Source: Poriferisodalis sp965208485 (GTDB lineage: Bacteria; Actinomycetota; Acidimicrobiia; Acidimicrobiales; Poriferisodalaceae). From it: a DNA stretch of 64,000 bases. The notes below the pieces were generated by a model that worked only from the letters and a program-made list of their open reading frames with translations, did no database searches and was not told the DNA's origin. Shown one piece after another: positions 16,056 through 24,548 of the stretch. Position 1 is the first letter of the stretch; the number at the start of each line of letters is the position of its first letter. The DNA lies in the NCBI RefSeq assembly GCF_965208485.1, contig NZ_OZ242344.1:310001-374000 (forward strand). The letters run 5' to 3'. The position numbers were made by a program, and so were the translations under genes.

Positions 16056-18578
16056 ATGAGCGACTTTCCGGCGCGGGCAGGCTGTGTCGTCATCGGTGCT
16101 GGGATCGTGGGCAACTGCCTGGTCGGTCATCTCAGCGATTTGGGATGGACCGACATCGTCCTGCTGGACAAAGGGCCGCTGCCGAACCCCGGCGGCTCCA
16201 CCGGTCATGCTTCCAACTTCATCTTCCCGGTCGATCACTCGAAGGAAATCGTCGACCTGACCGTCGACAGCCAACGCCAGTACTCCGAACTGGGCCTGCA
16301 GAACACCTGCGGCGGCATCGAGGTCGCCCGCTCGGCCGAGCGCCTCGAGGAGTTCCGCCGCCGCATGACCTCGGCGACCTGCTGGGGCATCGAGTCCCGG
16401 CTGCTCAGCGTCGACGAGGTCATCGAGATGGTCCCCTTCATCGACCCCGATGTCATCCTGGGCGGCTTCTACACGCCGAGCGTGTCGGCGGTGGACTCGC
16501 TCGAGACCGGCACGCAGATGCGCCGGCGGGCAACCGAGGCCGGTCACCTGCAGACGTTCGCCAAAACCGAGGTCCTCGACATCGAGACCGTTCCGGGACC
16601 CAACCGTCCCCGCATCAGCGCGGTGGTGACCGACCGGGGCCGCATCGAGTGCGACACGGTGGCCATCGCCTGCGGGGTGTGGAGTCCGAAGCTGGCCCAG
16701 ATGGCCGGTGCAACGATCCCGCTGACCCCCGCCGTGCACCAGATGGTCGACGTGGGGCCGTTCGACGTGCTCGTCGAGACCAACCAGGAGCTGGCCTACC
16801 CGATCGTGCGGGACATGGACACGTTCTGCTACGAGCGCCAGTCGGCGGGCTCGATGGAGGTGGGCAGCTACGCACACCGGCCGATCCTGCACCGTGTCGA
16901 GGACATCCCCTCCAACGAGGCAGCGGCGCTCAGCCCCACCGAGATGCCCTTCACGCCCGACGACTTCGATGAACAGCTCGAGCAAGCCATCGAGCTGATG
17001 GAGTTTCTGGGCGACGGTGAGATCAAGTACGCCATCAACGGCCTGCTGTCGCTGACCCCCGACGCCTCGCCGGTGCTCGGCCCCACTCCCGAGGTCGAGA
17101 ACCTGTGGTCGGTCGCTGCGGTGTGGGTGAAGGAAGGCCCCGGCGTCGGGCGGCTGCTGGCCGAATGGATGACCTACGGCTACCCCCGCATGACCGACCC
17201 GCACGGCTCGGATGTCACCCGCTTCTACCCCCAGGACCGCAACGTCATCCACATCGAGACACGGGCCGACGAGCACTTCAACAAGACGTACGGCATCGTG
17301 CATCCCCGCGAGCAGTGGGCCACACGCCGCAACCTCACCTGCGGGCCCGCCAAGGCCCGCACCGATGATCTCGGCGCCTTCTACTTCGAGGCCGGCGGCT
17401 GGGAGCGGCCGCACTGGTACGAGTCGAATGCCGACCTCGTCGAGCACTACGGCATCGCCGACCGCACACATGAGTGGGATGCTCGCTGGTGGAGCCCGAT
17501 CACCGACGCCGAGCACCTGCACCTGCGGGAGCACTGCGGGCTGGTCGACATCTCGCCCTTCCAGGTGTTCGAGGTGTCGGGTCCCGGCGTGGTGCCCTAC
17601 ATCGAGAGGATGGTGGTCAACAAGTGCGATCTGCCGGTCGGGCGCTCGATCTACACCCCGGTGCTGACGGCGGACGGCGGCTTCCGCTCGGATCTCACGA
17701 TCGTGCGGCTGGCCGAGGACCGGTTCCGCATCGCCACCGGCGCATTCGACGGCGGCCGCGACGAGTACTGGTTCCGTCACAACCTGCCGCCCGAGGGCGT
17801 GCATTTCGAGAACCGCACCGAGGCCCTGGCCACCTACGGCGTGTGGGGCCCCGACTCGATCGAGCCGCTGCAGACCCTGACCGAGACCGACCTGTCCCAA
17901 GAGGCCTTCAGTTACGGCCAGGCACGCAACGTGCTGCTGTCGGGGATCCCGACGCAGATGTTCCGCATCTCCTATGTGGGCGATGCCGGCTTCGAGATCT
18001 ACTGCCCGACCAGCGCGGGGCTGGCCTTGTGGGACGCCATCACGAAGGCCGGACGCGACTTCAGCCTGCGCCCCGTCGGGGCGGGGGTGTACGGCACCAC
18101 CGGGCGGCTGGAGAAGGGCTACCGGCTCATGGGCGCCGAGCTCGAGAGCGACTACAACCCGGTCGAGGCGGGCCTGGCCCGGCCGCGCGTCAAGGCCGCC
18201 GACTTCATCGGCAAGGAGGCCTACCTAGCTGCCCGCGAGGCGCCGCCGGCCGCCCAGCTCTCGATGCTGCGCTTCGACAGCCTGCGCTGCGCCGAGGGCT
18301 ACGACCGCTTCCCGATGGGGGCCGGCAACGAACCGGTGCTGACCACAGCGGGGGAGCGGATCACCGATTCACATGGCCGCGTGAGCCGTGTCACGACGGC
18401 GGGCAACGCCCCGTCGCTCGACGCCTACCTGGCGATGGCCTACCTGCCGCCCGAGCTGGCCGCCGCCGGCACCGAGCTGGCCGTGATGTACCAGAACGAG
18501 CTGTACCCAGTCACCGTGGCGGCGACGGGAGCGAACTTGGCGCTGTTCGATCCCGACGACAGCCGCATGAAGGCCTGA
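16056..18578 (+). CDS. FAD-dependent dimethylglycine/sarcosine dehydrogenase-like protein
   Basis: 840 residues from ATG 16056 (ATG 16047 in frame is an alternative). The N-terminal DAO-type FAD domain has VVIGAGIVGNCLVGHLSDLG and GGSTGHASNFIF, where the His fits the covalent FAD position of dimethylglycine dehydrogenase. The C-terminal half is a GcvT-like folate-binding domain (REHCGLVDISPFQVFEVSGP, YVGDAGFEIYCPT, then GTTGRLEKGYRLMGAELESD). Such enzymes oxidatively demethylate N-methylglycines, handing formaldehyde to THF and electrons to ETF. The etfBA genes follow directly, which supports ETF as acceptor. Whether the substrate is dimethylglycine, sarcosine or both is not decidable from sequence alone. 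Confidence 0.88.
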   Translation: MSDFPARAGCVVIGAGIVGNCLVGHLSDLGWTDIVLLDKGPLPNPGGSTGHASNFIFPVDHSKEIVDLTVDSQRQYSELGLQNTCGGIEVARSAERLEEFRRRMTSATCWGIESRLLSVDEVIEMVPFIDPDVILGGFYTPSVSAVDSLETGTQMRRRATEAGHLQTFAKTEVLDIETVPGPNRPRISAVVTDRGRIECDTVAIACGVWSPKLAQMAGATIPLTPAVHQMVDVGPFDVLVETNQELAYPIVRDMDTFCYERQSAGSMEVGSYAHRPILHRVEDIPSNEAAALSPTEMPFTPDDFDEQLEQAIELMEFLGDGEIKYAINGLLSLTPDASPVLGPTPEVENLWSVAAVWVKEGPGVGRLLAEWMTYGYPRMTDPHGSDVTRFYPQDRNVIHIETRADEHFNKTYGIVHPREQWATRRNLTCGPAKARTDDLGAFYFEAGGWERPHWYESNADLVEHYGIADRTHEWDARWWSPITDAEHLHLREHCGLVDISPFQVFEVSGPGVVPYIERMVVNKCDLPVGRSIYTPVLTADGGFRSDLTIVRLAEDRFRIATGAFDGGRDEYWFRHNLPPEGVHFENRTEALATYGVWGPDSIEPLQTLTETDLSQEAFSYGQARNVLLSGIPTQMFRISYVGDAGFEIYCPTSAGLALWDAITKAGRDFSLRPVGAGVYGTTGRLEKGYRLMGAELESDYNPVEAGLARPRVKAADFIGKEAYLAAREAPPAAQLSMLRFDSLRCAEGYDRFPMGAGNEPVLTTAGERITDSHGRVSRVTTAGNAPSLDAYLAMAYLPPELAAAGTELAVMYQNELYPVTVAATGANLALFDPDDSRMKA

Positions 18579-18596
18579 GCGGCGGGGAGACGCAGG

Positions 18597-19379
18597 ATGC
18601 GCATCCTGATCTGCGTGAAGCGGGTCCCCGCGGTGGGGTCGCGCATCAACGTGACCGCCGACGAGCAGCAGGTCGACACTGCGCACCTGGGCTTCACCAC
18701 CAGCCCGCATGAAGAATGCGCGGTCGAGGAAGCCGCTCAGATCGTCGAACGGCTCGACGGCGACGACCACGCCGTGGTGGTGCTCACGCTCGGCCCCGAG
18801 GAATCCACCGAGCAGCTGCGCTACGCAGCCAGCGTGGGCGGCACGGAGCTGGCGCTGGTGGTCGCGCCCGGCAGCCTGGACTGGGACCCTCAGCGCACCG
18901 CGGTGGCGATCACTGACGCCGTGCGCGAGCTCGAAGCAGCCGGCGGGGAGTTCGACCTGATCCTGTTCGGCAACGAGTCCGCCGACGGCGGGAACTTCCA
19001 AGTCGGCATCCGGGTGGCGTACGCGCTCGGCCGCCCGATCGTGAACGGCATCAAGGGCATCGACGTCACCACCTCCGGCATCGTGGCCCGCCGCGAGACC
19101 GACGCCGGCTACGAGGTGTACGAGCTGGAGACACCCTGCGCCCTCGGCGTCAAGGAGGGCATCAACCTGCCCCGCTACCCGACGATGAAGGGACGGCTGG
19201 CCTCACGCAAAGCCCAGATCGCCGAGCTGGACTGTGCCGAAGGTGCTGCGGCCGGCGGTCAGGCCAGGGTGAGGCTGCACCGGCCCCCCGAGCGTGCGAG
19301 CACCACGGTCATGCTCGGCGACAGCGCCGCTGCGGCACCGGCCGTGGTGGATCTGCTCGATGAGCTGGGGGTGCTGTGA
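18597..19379 (+). CDS. etfB: Electron transfer flavoprotein beta subunit
   Basis: 260 residues, usual length. MRILICVKRVPAVGSRINVT is the EtfB N-terminus, NESADGGNFQVGIRVAYAL the AMP/FAD-region block, and LPRYPTMKGRLASRKA the conserved recognition-loop region. It lies 18 bp after the flavoprotein gene, and its TGA overlaps the etfA GTG (GTGA). EtfAB would take electrons from the dimethylglycine/sarcosine dehydrogenase and pass them to an ETF:quinone oxidoreductase, which is not in the window. Confidence 0.93.
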   Translation: MRILICVKRVPAVGSRINVTADEQQVDTAHLGFTTSPHEECAVEEAAQIVERLDGDDHAVVVLTLGPEESTEQLRYAASVGGTELALVVAPGSLDWDPQRTAVAITDAVRELEAAGGEFDLILFGNESADGGNFQVGIRVAYALGRPIVNGIKGIDVTTSGIVARRETDAGYEVYELETPCALGVKEGINLPRYPTMKGRLASRKAQIAELDCAEGAAAGGQARVRLHRPPERASTTVMLGDSAAAAPAVVDLLDELGVL

Positions 19380-20386
19380 GCGCCGTCGCCGTCCTCATCG
19401 ACCACGACCGGGGCCTGCCGTCGGGCGGCGCGCTCGAGGCGCTCACCGCCGCCCGGGCGCTGGCCGCCGACCTGGGCGCCAGCCTCGAGGCCGTAGTGCT
19501 CGGTGACGGCCGCCTGTTCGAAACCCACGGCGACGATCTGCGGGCCGCGTGCGCCGCCCACGGCGCCGCTGCTGTGCACTGCGGGCGCCACCCGCTTCTG
19601 GCCGACTACGGGCCGGACGCGTGGGGCGCAGCGCTCGCTCACTTCGTCGGAGCTGCGGCACCCGCTGCCGTGGTGGCGGCCGGCACCGACCGGGGTGCCG
19701 AGGCGATGGCTCAGCTCGCCGCCCGCACCGACCTGCCGCTCGTGGCGAATTGCGTAAGCGTGTCTGTGGCGACGGTGCCATGGGAGATCACCCGCATCCA
19801 GTGGGGCGGCTCACTGCTCGAAGACGTGACCCTCACCTCGGCCTTGCCGCTGCTGACCATCGCCCAGCACTCCGTCGAAGCCGAGCCGGTCGACGGCGGC
19901 GCAGCAGACATCCAGGTCGCCGTTTTCGAGCCCGACCTAGGAGCGGAGGCCCAGCGCACTCTGGTGCGCGACCGGGTCACCCTCACCGAGGGCATCACGC
20001 TGTCCACCTCGCCGGTGGTGGTGTCGGGCGGCCGGGGCGTGGGCTCCGCCGAGGGCTTCGCACCGCTCGAAGAGCTGGCAGAACTGCTCGGCGGCCGGGT
20101 CGGCTGCTCCCGGGCAGTCACCAACAACGGCTGGCGCAGCCACGCCGACCAGGTCGGCCAGACCGGCACCCGCATCGCACCGGAGATCTACATCGCATGC
20201 GGCATCTCCGGCGCCATCCAGCACTGGGTGGGCGCCATGGGCTCGAAGAACATCTTGGCGATCAACATCGACCCCGAGGCGAACATGGTCACCAAGGCCG
20301 GATACGCCGTCATCGCCGACCTGCACAAGGTGGTGCCCGCCATCTCCGACGAGATCCGTCGCCGCCGGGATCGCCAGCCCGCCTAG
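19376..20386 (+). CDS. etfA: Electron transfer flavoprotein alpha subunit
   Basis: 336 residues from GTG 19376, translationally coupled to etfB. The C-terminal FAD domain is classical: SAEGFAPLEELAELLGGRVG, SRAVTNNGW, QTGTRIAPEIYIACGISGAI and AINIDPEANMVTKAGYAVIA. The N-terminal half is more divergent, as is normal. It is the last gene of the flavoprotein-etfBA operon. Its TAG stop is part of the left CTAG of a long inverted repeat that may serve as terminator. Confidence 0.94.
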   Translation: MSAVAVLIDHDRGLPSGGALEALTAARALAADLGASLEAVVLGDGRLFETHGDDLRAACAAHGAAAVHCGRHPLLADYGPDAWGAALAHFVGAAAPAAVVAAGTDRGAEAMAQLAARTDLPLVANCVSVSVATVPWEITRIQWGGSLLEDVTLTSALPLLTIAQHSVEAEPVDGGAADIQVAVFEPDLGAEAQRTLVRDRVTLTEGITLSTSPVVVSGGRGVGSAEGFAPLEELAELLGGRVGCSRAVTNNGWRSHADQVGQTGTRIAPEIYIACGISGAIQHWVGAMGSKNILAINIDPEANMVTKAGYAVIADLHKVVPAISDEIRRRRDRQPA

Positions 20387-20488
20387 GAGGCTGGTCGGAA
20401 ATGGGGATCTTGCCACACAGCAAGTCCCTGACCTGCGGGTTTGCATCTGACAAACGCCGAGACAGCGGCCTTCCGACCAGCCTCCTAG
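20383..20488. repeat. CTAG-ended palindromic element, copy 1
   Basis: 106 bp. The ends are a perfect 18-bp inverted repeat, CTAGGAGGCTGGTCGGAA and its complement. The interior holds CAAGTCCCTGACCTGCGGG at 20421, shared with copy 2 at 60920 at almost the same offset. The left CTAG includes the etfA stop. It could form a long hairpin and end transcription. The stretch 20489-20712 beyond it holds nothing I can support. Confidence 0.75.
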
Positions 20489-20712
20489 CCCCGGCAGCGC
20501 ATCCTTCCGTACCGCCACCTTGGCCCGCGAAGTCCCAGCCGAACGTGTCAACCTCACCGCCCAGCGCCGCGACGCCCACCAAGCGCCCCGCGACCTCGTG
20601 TGCGAAGGCGCCGCCGCCTACAGCGAGCCTCGCCCCGGGGCCCCACACGTCCGCAAAACCCCAAACACAGCACCCGACCCGCCGACGCCCCAAGCCAGAC
20701 TGCCGCTCATCA

Positions 20713-23244
20713 CTATGACCGCGGCGGCGACGTCCGCTCGTCGCCGTTGTTTCCCCAGCAATCGACGGTGCCGTCGGTGCGCAGCCCGCACGAATGCAAG
20801 CTGCCGGCGGTCACGGACGTGAACCGGCCCGTCGGCCGCGATATCAGCACGGCCTCGACGGTCAGTTCGGCGCCGTCGTCGCCGTCGTCTCCCCAGCATG
20901 CGATGGTGCCGTCGGTGCGCAGCCCGCACGAATGCACGTCGCCGGCGGTGACGGACGTGAACCGGCCCCCCGGCGGCGACGCCTTCCCGGCGGCGTCGTC
21001 TCCCCAGCATTCGACGGTGCCGTCGGTGCGCAGTCCGCACGAATGCTTGCCGCCGGCGGTGACGGACGTGAACCGGCCCCCCGGCGGCGACGACTGCCCG
21101 CGGTCGTCCCATCCCCAGCATTCGGCAGTGCCGTCGGTGCGCAGCCCGCACGAATGCACGCGGCCGGCGGTGACGGACGTGAACCGGCCCCCCGGCGGCG
21201 ACGACTGCCCGAAGATGTCGTTTCCCCAGCATTCGGCGGTGCCGTCGGTGCGCAGTCCGCACGAATGCTTGCCGCCGGCGGTGACGGACGTGAAGCGGCC
21301 TCCCGGCGGCGACGACTGCCCGCGGTCGTCGTTTCCCCAGCATGCGATGGTGCCGTCGGTGCGCAGCCCGCACGAATGCTCGCCGCCGGCGGTGACGGAC
21401 GTGAAGCGGCCTCCCGGCGGCGACGACTGCCCGCGGTCGTCGTTTCCCCAGCATGCGATGGTGCCGTCGGTGCGCAGCCCGCACGAATGCTCGCGGCCGG
21501 CTGACAGCAACGTGAGCTTTAAGGTGGGACCCCTCGTGAACCGGCCTCCCGGCGGCGACGACTGCCCGTATTCATCCCATCCCCAGCATTCGGCGGTGCC
21601 GTCGGTGCGCAGCCCGCACGAGTGGACATAGCCAGTTGACAGGGACGTGAAGCGGCCCTCCGGCGGCCACGACTGCCCGAAGTTGTCGAGTCCCCAGCAT
21701 TCGGCGGTGCCGTCGGTGCGCAGCCCGCACGAGTGGAAGTTGCCAGTTGACAGGGACGTGAAGCGGCCTCCCGGCGGTGACGCTTGTCCGTTTTCGTCGT
21801 GTCCCCAGCATGCGATGGTGCCGTCGGTGCGCAGCCCGCACGAGTGGAAGTTGCCAGCTGACAGGGACGTGAAGCGGCCTCCCGGCGGTGACGCTTGTCC
21901 GTTTTCGTCGTGTCCCCAGCATGCGATGGTGCCGTCGGTGCGCAGCCCGCACGAGTGGAAGTTGCCGGCTGACAGGGACGTGAAGCGGCCTCCCGGCGGT
22001 GACGCTTGTCCGTTTTCGTCGTGTCCCCAGCATGCGATGGTGCCGTCGGTGCGCAGCCCGCACGAATGGAGGTAGCCGGCGGTGACGGACGTGAAGCGGC
22101 CCTCCGGCGGCGACGCTGCCCCGAAGCCGTCGAGTCCCCAGCATTCGGCGGTGCTGTCGGTGCGCAGCCCGCACGAATGGAGGTAGCCGGCTGACAGGGA
22201 CGTGAAGCGGCCTCCCGGCGGTGACGCTTGTCCGTTTTCGTCGTGTCCCCAGCATGCGATGGTGCTGTCGGTGCGCAGCCCGCACGAGAAGAAGTTGCCG
22301 GCTGACAAGGACGTGAACGATGCGGAGGCTGGAGCGGCCGTGTCGGCGTCGTCGGTCTGCTCGGCGGCGGTGCTGATGCCTGCTGTGGTGTTGTCGGCGG
22401 CGCGTCGGCCGACGAGCTGGGCGGTGTGCCAGCGGGAGGCACCGCCGAGACGGGTCATGTCGCGGCCGGCGAGCTTGGCCGCGGGCACCGCAGCGGGTCC
22501 GCCGACCACGTATCCGCCGGCTGTGGCGGCGGCGAGCCGGACCCGCTGGCTGGGCGGCATGCGGCTGCTGCGGGGGCCGGCGAGCACGACGCAGTCGGTG
22601 CCGAGGACTCCGGCAAGGGTGACAGCGCTGTAGATGTCCGACTGAGCGGTGGCATCGGAGCCGACCACGATGGGGATCTCCCCGGCGCAGCTTGACGCAA
22701 TCCACGGCTCCGCGCCGACGAGATACACGCCGGGCTGATGCACGTCGGACGGTGCTGAGAGCGTCGTGTCGGGCACGCTCGGAGCAGCCGGGGGGCGCCT
22801 TTCGGCGAGCGCACGGGCCTGGCTGCCGACGAGCTGGGCGGTGTGCCAGCGGGAGGCACCGCCGAGACGGGTCATGTCGCGGCCGGCGAGCTTGGCCGCG
22901 GGCACCGCAGCGGGTCCGCCGACCACGTATCCGCCGGCTGTGGCGGCGGCGAGCCGGACCCGCTGGCTGGGCGGCATGCGGCTGCTGCGGGGGCCGGCGA
23001 GCACGACGCAGTCGGTGCCGAGGACTCCGGCAAGGGTGACAGCGCTGTAGATGTCCGACTGAGCGGTGGCATCGGAGCCGACCACGATGGGGATCTCCCC
23101 GGCGCAGCTTGACGCAATCCACGGCTCCGCGCCGACGAGATACACACTCGTCGGTTGCGCCGCCGCAGCCGGCGGTAACAATGTCGAACCCGCCACCACA
23201 GCAGCGGACATCACAGCGGCCAGCAGAACTCGCCGTCTCGGCAT
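20713..23244 (-). CDS. Secreted RCC1-like repeat protein with duplicated cell-wall-binding-like domain
   Basis: 843 residues from ATG 23244, with GGGAGG about 10 nt upstream. A signal peptide (MPRRRVLLAAVMSAAVVAG, ending near AAAAQP) is followed by two copies of a 106-residue domain (YLVGAEPWIASSCAGEIPIV ... RLGGASRWHTAQLVG) that resembles cell-wall-binding repeat 2. Then come 14 repeats of about 37 residues of the form GRFTSVTAGGxHSCGLRTDG plus TIACWG, an RCC1-type beta-propeller repeat with a Cys pair in each unit. Repeat 8 carries an 8-residue insertion and repeat 13 a longer one. An adhesive or surface-display role is likely; the ligand is unknown. Repeats are close to identical at DNA level, so unit number may vary among strains. 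Confidence 0.8.
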   Translation of the reverse strand: MPRRRVLLAAVMSAAVVAGSTLLPPAAAAQPTSVYLVGAEPWIASSCAGEIPIVVGSDATAQSDIYSAVTLAGVLGTDCVVLAGPRSSRMPPSQRVRLAAATAGGYVVGGPAAVPAAKLAGRDMTRLGGASRWHTAQLVGSQARALAERRPPAAPSVPDTTLSAPSDVHQPGVYLVGAEPWIASSCAGEIPIVVGSDATAQSDIYSAVTLAGVLGTDCVVLAGPRSSRMPPSQRVRLAAATAGGYVVGGPAAVPAAKLAGRDMTRLGGASRWHTAQLVGRRAADNTTAGISTAAEQTDDADTAAPASASFTSLSAGNFFSCGLRTDSTIACWGHDENGQASPPGGRFTSLSAGYLHSCGLRTDSTAECWGLDGFGAASPPEGRFTSVTAGYLHSCGLRTDGTIACWGHDENGQASPPGGRFTSLSAGNFHSCGLRTDGTIACWGHDENGQASPPGGRFTSLSAGNFHSCGLRTDGTIACWGHDENGQASPPGGRFTSLSTGNFHSCGLRTDGTAECWGLDNFGQSWPPEGRFTSLSTGYVHSCGLRTDGTAECWGWDEYGQSSPPGGRFTRGPTLKLTLLSAGREHSCGLRTDGTIACWGNDDRGQSSPPGGRFTSVTAGGEHSCGLRTDGTIACWGNDDRGQSSPPGGRFTSVTAGGKHSCGLRTDGTAECWGNDIFGQSSPPGGRFTSVTAGRVHSCGLRTDGTAECWGWDDRGQSSPPGGRFTSVTAGGKHSCGLRTDGTVECWGDDAAGKASPPGGRFTSVTAGDVHSCGLRTDGTIACWGDDGDDGAELTVEAVLISRPTGRFTSVTAGSLHSCGLRTDGTVDCWGNNGDERTSPPRS
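22411..22728. repeat. 318 bp direct duplication, copy 1
   Basis: Encodes the second cell-wall-binding-like domain of the RCC1-like protein. By eye it is identical over its full length to 22828-23145. The length is 106 codons, so the frame is kept. Confidence 0.85.
22828..23145. repeat. 318 bp direct duplication, copy 2
   Basis: Encodes the first cell-wall-binding-like domain. It is separated from copy 1 by a 99-bp linker that is not duplicated. Lack of even synonymous differences points to a recent duplication or ongoing gene conversion. Confidence 0.85.
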
Positions 23245-23281
23245 CGCACGCGCCTCCCAAAGAACATTGGAAACGCTAGTG

Positions 23282-23313
23282 CGGTGTCCACATGCCTGTG
23301 CATGGTGACACCG
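23282..23313. repeat. Inverted repeat upstream of the RCC1-like gene
   Basis: CGGTGTCCACATG and CATGGTGACACCG face each other across 6 bp, with 11 of 13 positions paired. It could be an operator for the RCC1-like gene or a terminator for the IclR gene. The rest of 23245-23541 shows nothing further. Confidence 0.4.
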
Positions 23314-23541
23314 AAGCAAAACACTGGAACTGCGGGCAAATCTTAGGTTCGCAAGCGCGCGAACGTTTGTGGACATCGCGCTAGCTGCCTGCGCGTTGCG
23401 AGCCGCTGTCGGGGAATGAGTGCCGGGGCCTTCCCGCTATCGCGGCGCCTCGTCGGTGGCGGGGCACGGCCTCACGGGTTTGCCTCAGTCCCGTTCGGAG
23501 GTTCCGCAAGGACCGTGCTGATGCAGCCGCGCACTTGCTCG

Positions 23542-24342
23542 TCAGCAGAGGCCGTCAGATTTCTGTGCGATCGGCAGCGGGGCGCGGCCGGCTAGGTGGT
23601 CCGTGAGATTCGACGCTGCGTCGATCAGCAGCAGGCCGATGTCATGGGTGCGATTGGGGTCGGGGAACCTGTACGCCGGACCGTGCACATGCAGTGCCGC
23701 AACCACCGCGCCCTCGGGGTTCAGCACCGGGGCGGCCACTGAGTTGATGCCGATGGCGAACTCCTCGTACACCCAGACGTAGCCGGCGCTGTGCACCTGG
23801 GCCAGCCGGGTCCGCAGCGCCTCAGGGTCGATCATGCTGCTCGCGGTGGTGGCTTCAAGTCCTGCGGCCAGGTAGTCCTCGAGGTCATCGGGGCTGAGGC
23901 TTGCCAGATACACCAGTCCTGACGGCACCAAGTGCATCGGGCAGTACTCGCCGATCCACGAGCGCACCTGCACTTCGGACTCCGGCTCGACCTGGTCGAG
24001 GTAGTAGACGGTGCGGTCGGCGCGCACGCTGACACCGGCGGTCTCGCCGACATGGCTGACCAGGCTGTGCAGGTGGGGGCGGGCAGCGGCCAGCAGGCTG
24101 CGATCGTCGCCGGCAGCTCCGATGATGTCGATGAGCCCTTGCCCGATGCGATACTCGCCGCCGGCGTCATCTTGAGCGACAGCCCCGACGGCTTCGAGCG
24201 AAGTCAACAGGCGGGCCACCGTGCTCTTCGGCAGCCCGACGTGGTCCGCGACATCAGTGACACCTTGCGGACCCACGGCGAGAGCACGCAGAACGGCGAA
24301 CGCGCGCGAGATCGACTGCACCAACTCTACGGTAGCTCCCAA
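23542..24342 (-). CDS. IclR-family transcriptional regulator
   Basis: 266 residues. N-terminal winged helix (SISRAFAVLRALAVGPQGVT, then DVADHVGLPKSTVARLLTSL) and C-terminal IclR ligand domain (SWIGEYCPMHLVPSGLVYLA, AGYVWVYEEFAIGINSVAAP, VVAALHVHGPAYRF). The start is probably TTG 24342; GTG a few codons in is an alternative. It is divergent from the formate dehydrogenase operon, with operator B 30 bp upstream of its start, which suggests autoregulation. The same operator sequence precedes the two other C1 operons, so this is the obvious candidate regulator. The effector (betaine, a methylated glycine or formate) is unknown. Confidence 0.9.
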   Translation of the reverse strand: MGATVELVQSISRAFAVLRALAVGPQGVTDVADHVGLPKSTVARLLTSLEAVGAVAQDDAGGEYRIGQGLIDIIGAAGDDRSLLAAARPHLHSLVSHVGETAGVSVRADRTVYYLDQVEPESEVQVRSWIGEYCPMHLVPSGLVYLASLSPDDLEDYLAAGLEATTASSMIDPEALRTRLAQVHSAGYVWVYEEFAIGINSVAAPVLNPEGAVVAALHVHGPAYRFPDPNRTHDIGLLLIDAASNLTDHLAGRAPLPIAQKSDGLC

Positions 24343-24371
24343 GCGGTGCAGACCTGTCAGCTGCCCTCAGT

Positions 24372-24415
24372 CTTGTGCCGTATTGTGGAACTGTTCTGCT
24401 GTACGGAACGCTGCC
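24372..24415. promoter_or_regulatory. IclR-type operator B (C1 regulon)
   Basis: Between iclR (start 30 bp left) and fdhA (start 134 bp right). It contains the invariant core GTGGAACTGT and GTTC-N9-GAAC; the left half is weaker (GTGCC instead of GTTCC). It aligns gap-free with sites A and C. Confidence 0.7.
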
Positions 24416-24548
24416 ATGCTCATACGGTGCACGCGAAGTGCAGTCGATGCAGTCAAGGTGAAACAGCTCTTATCACATTAAAAGACATTAAAAGGACCTG
24501 TGGCACATGGAATTCGAAGTCACAGGACTCACGTAACCGGGAGGGGCG

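Noticed and set aside
15990..17900. 636-codon antisense open frame opposite the flavoprotein gene
   Set aside because: Low-complexity His/Gly/Val-rich translation typical of the complement of GC-rich coding DNA; no domain, no ribosome site.
20760..22330. Regular 111 bp repeat suggesting a noncoding satellite or CRISPR
   Set aside because: The repeat is a 37-codon protein unit (RCC1-like) in one continuous frame, with variation concentrated at particular residues.
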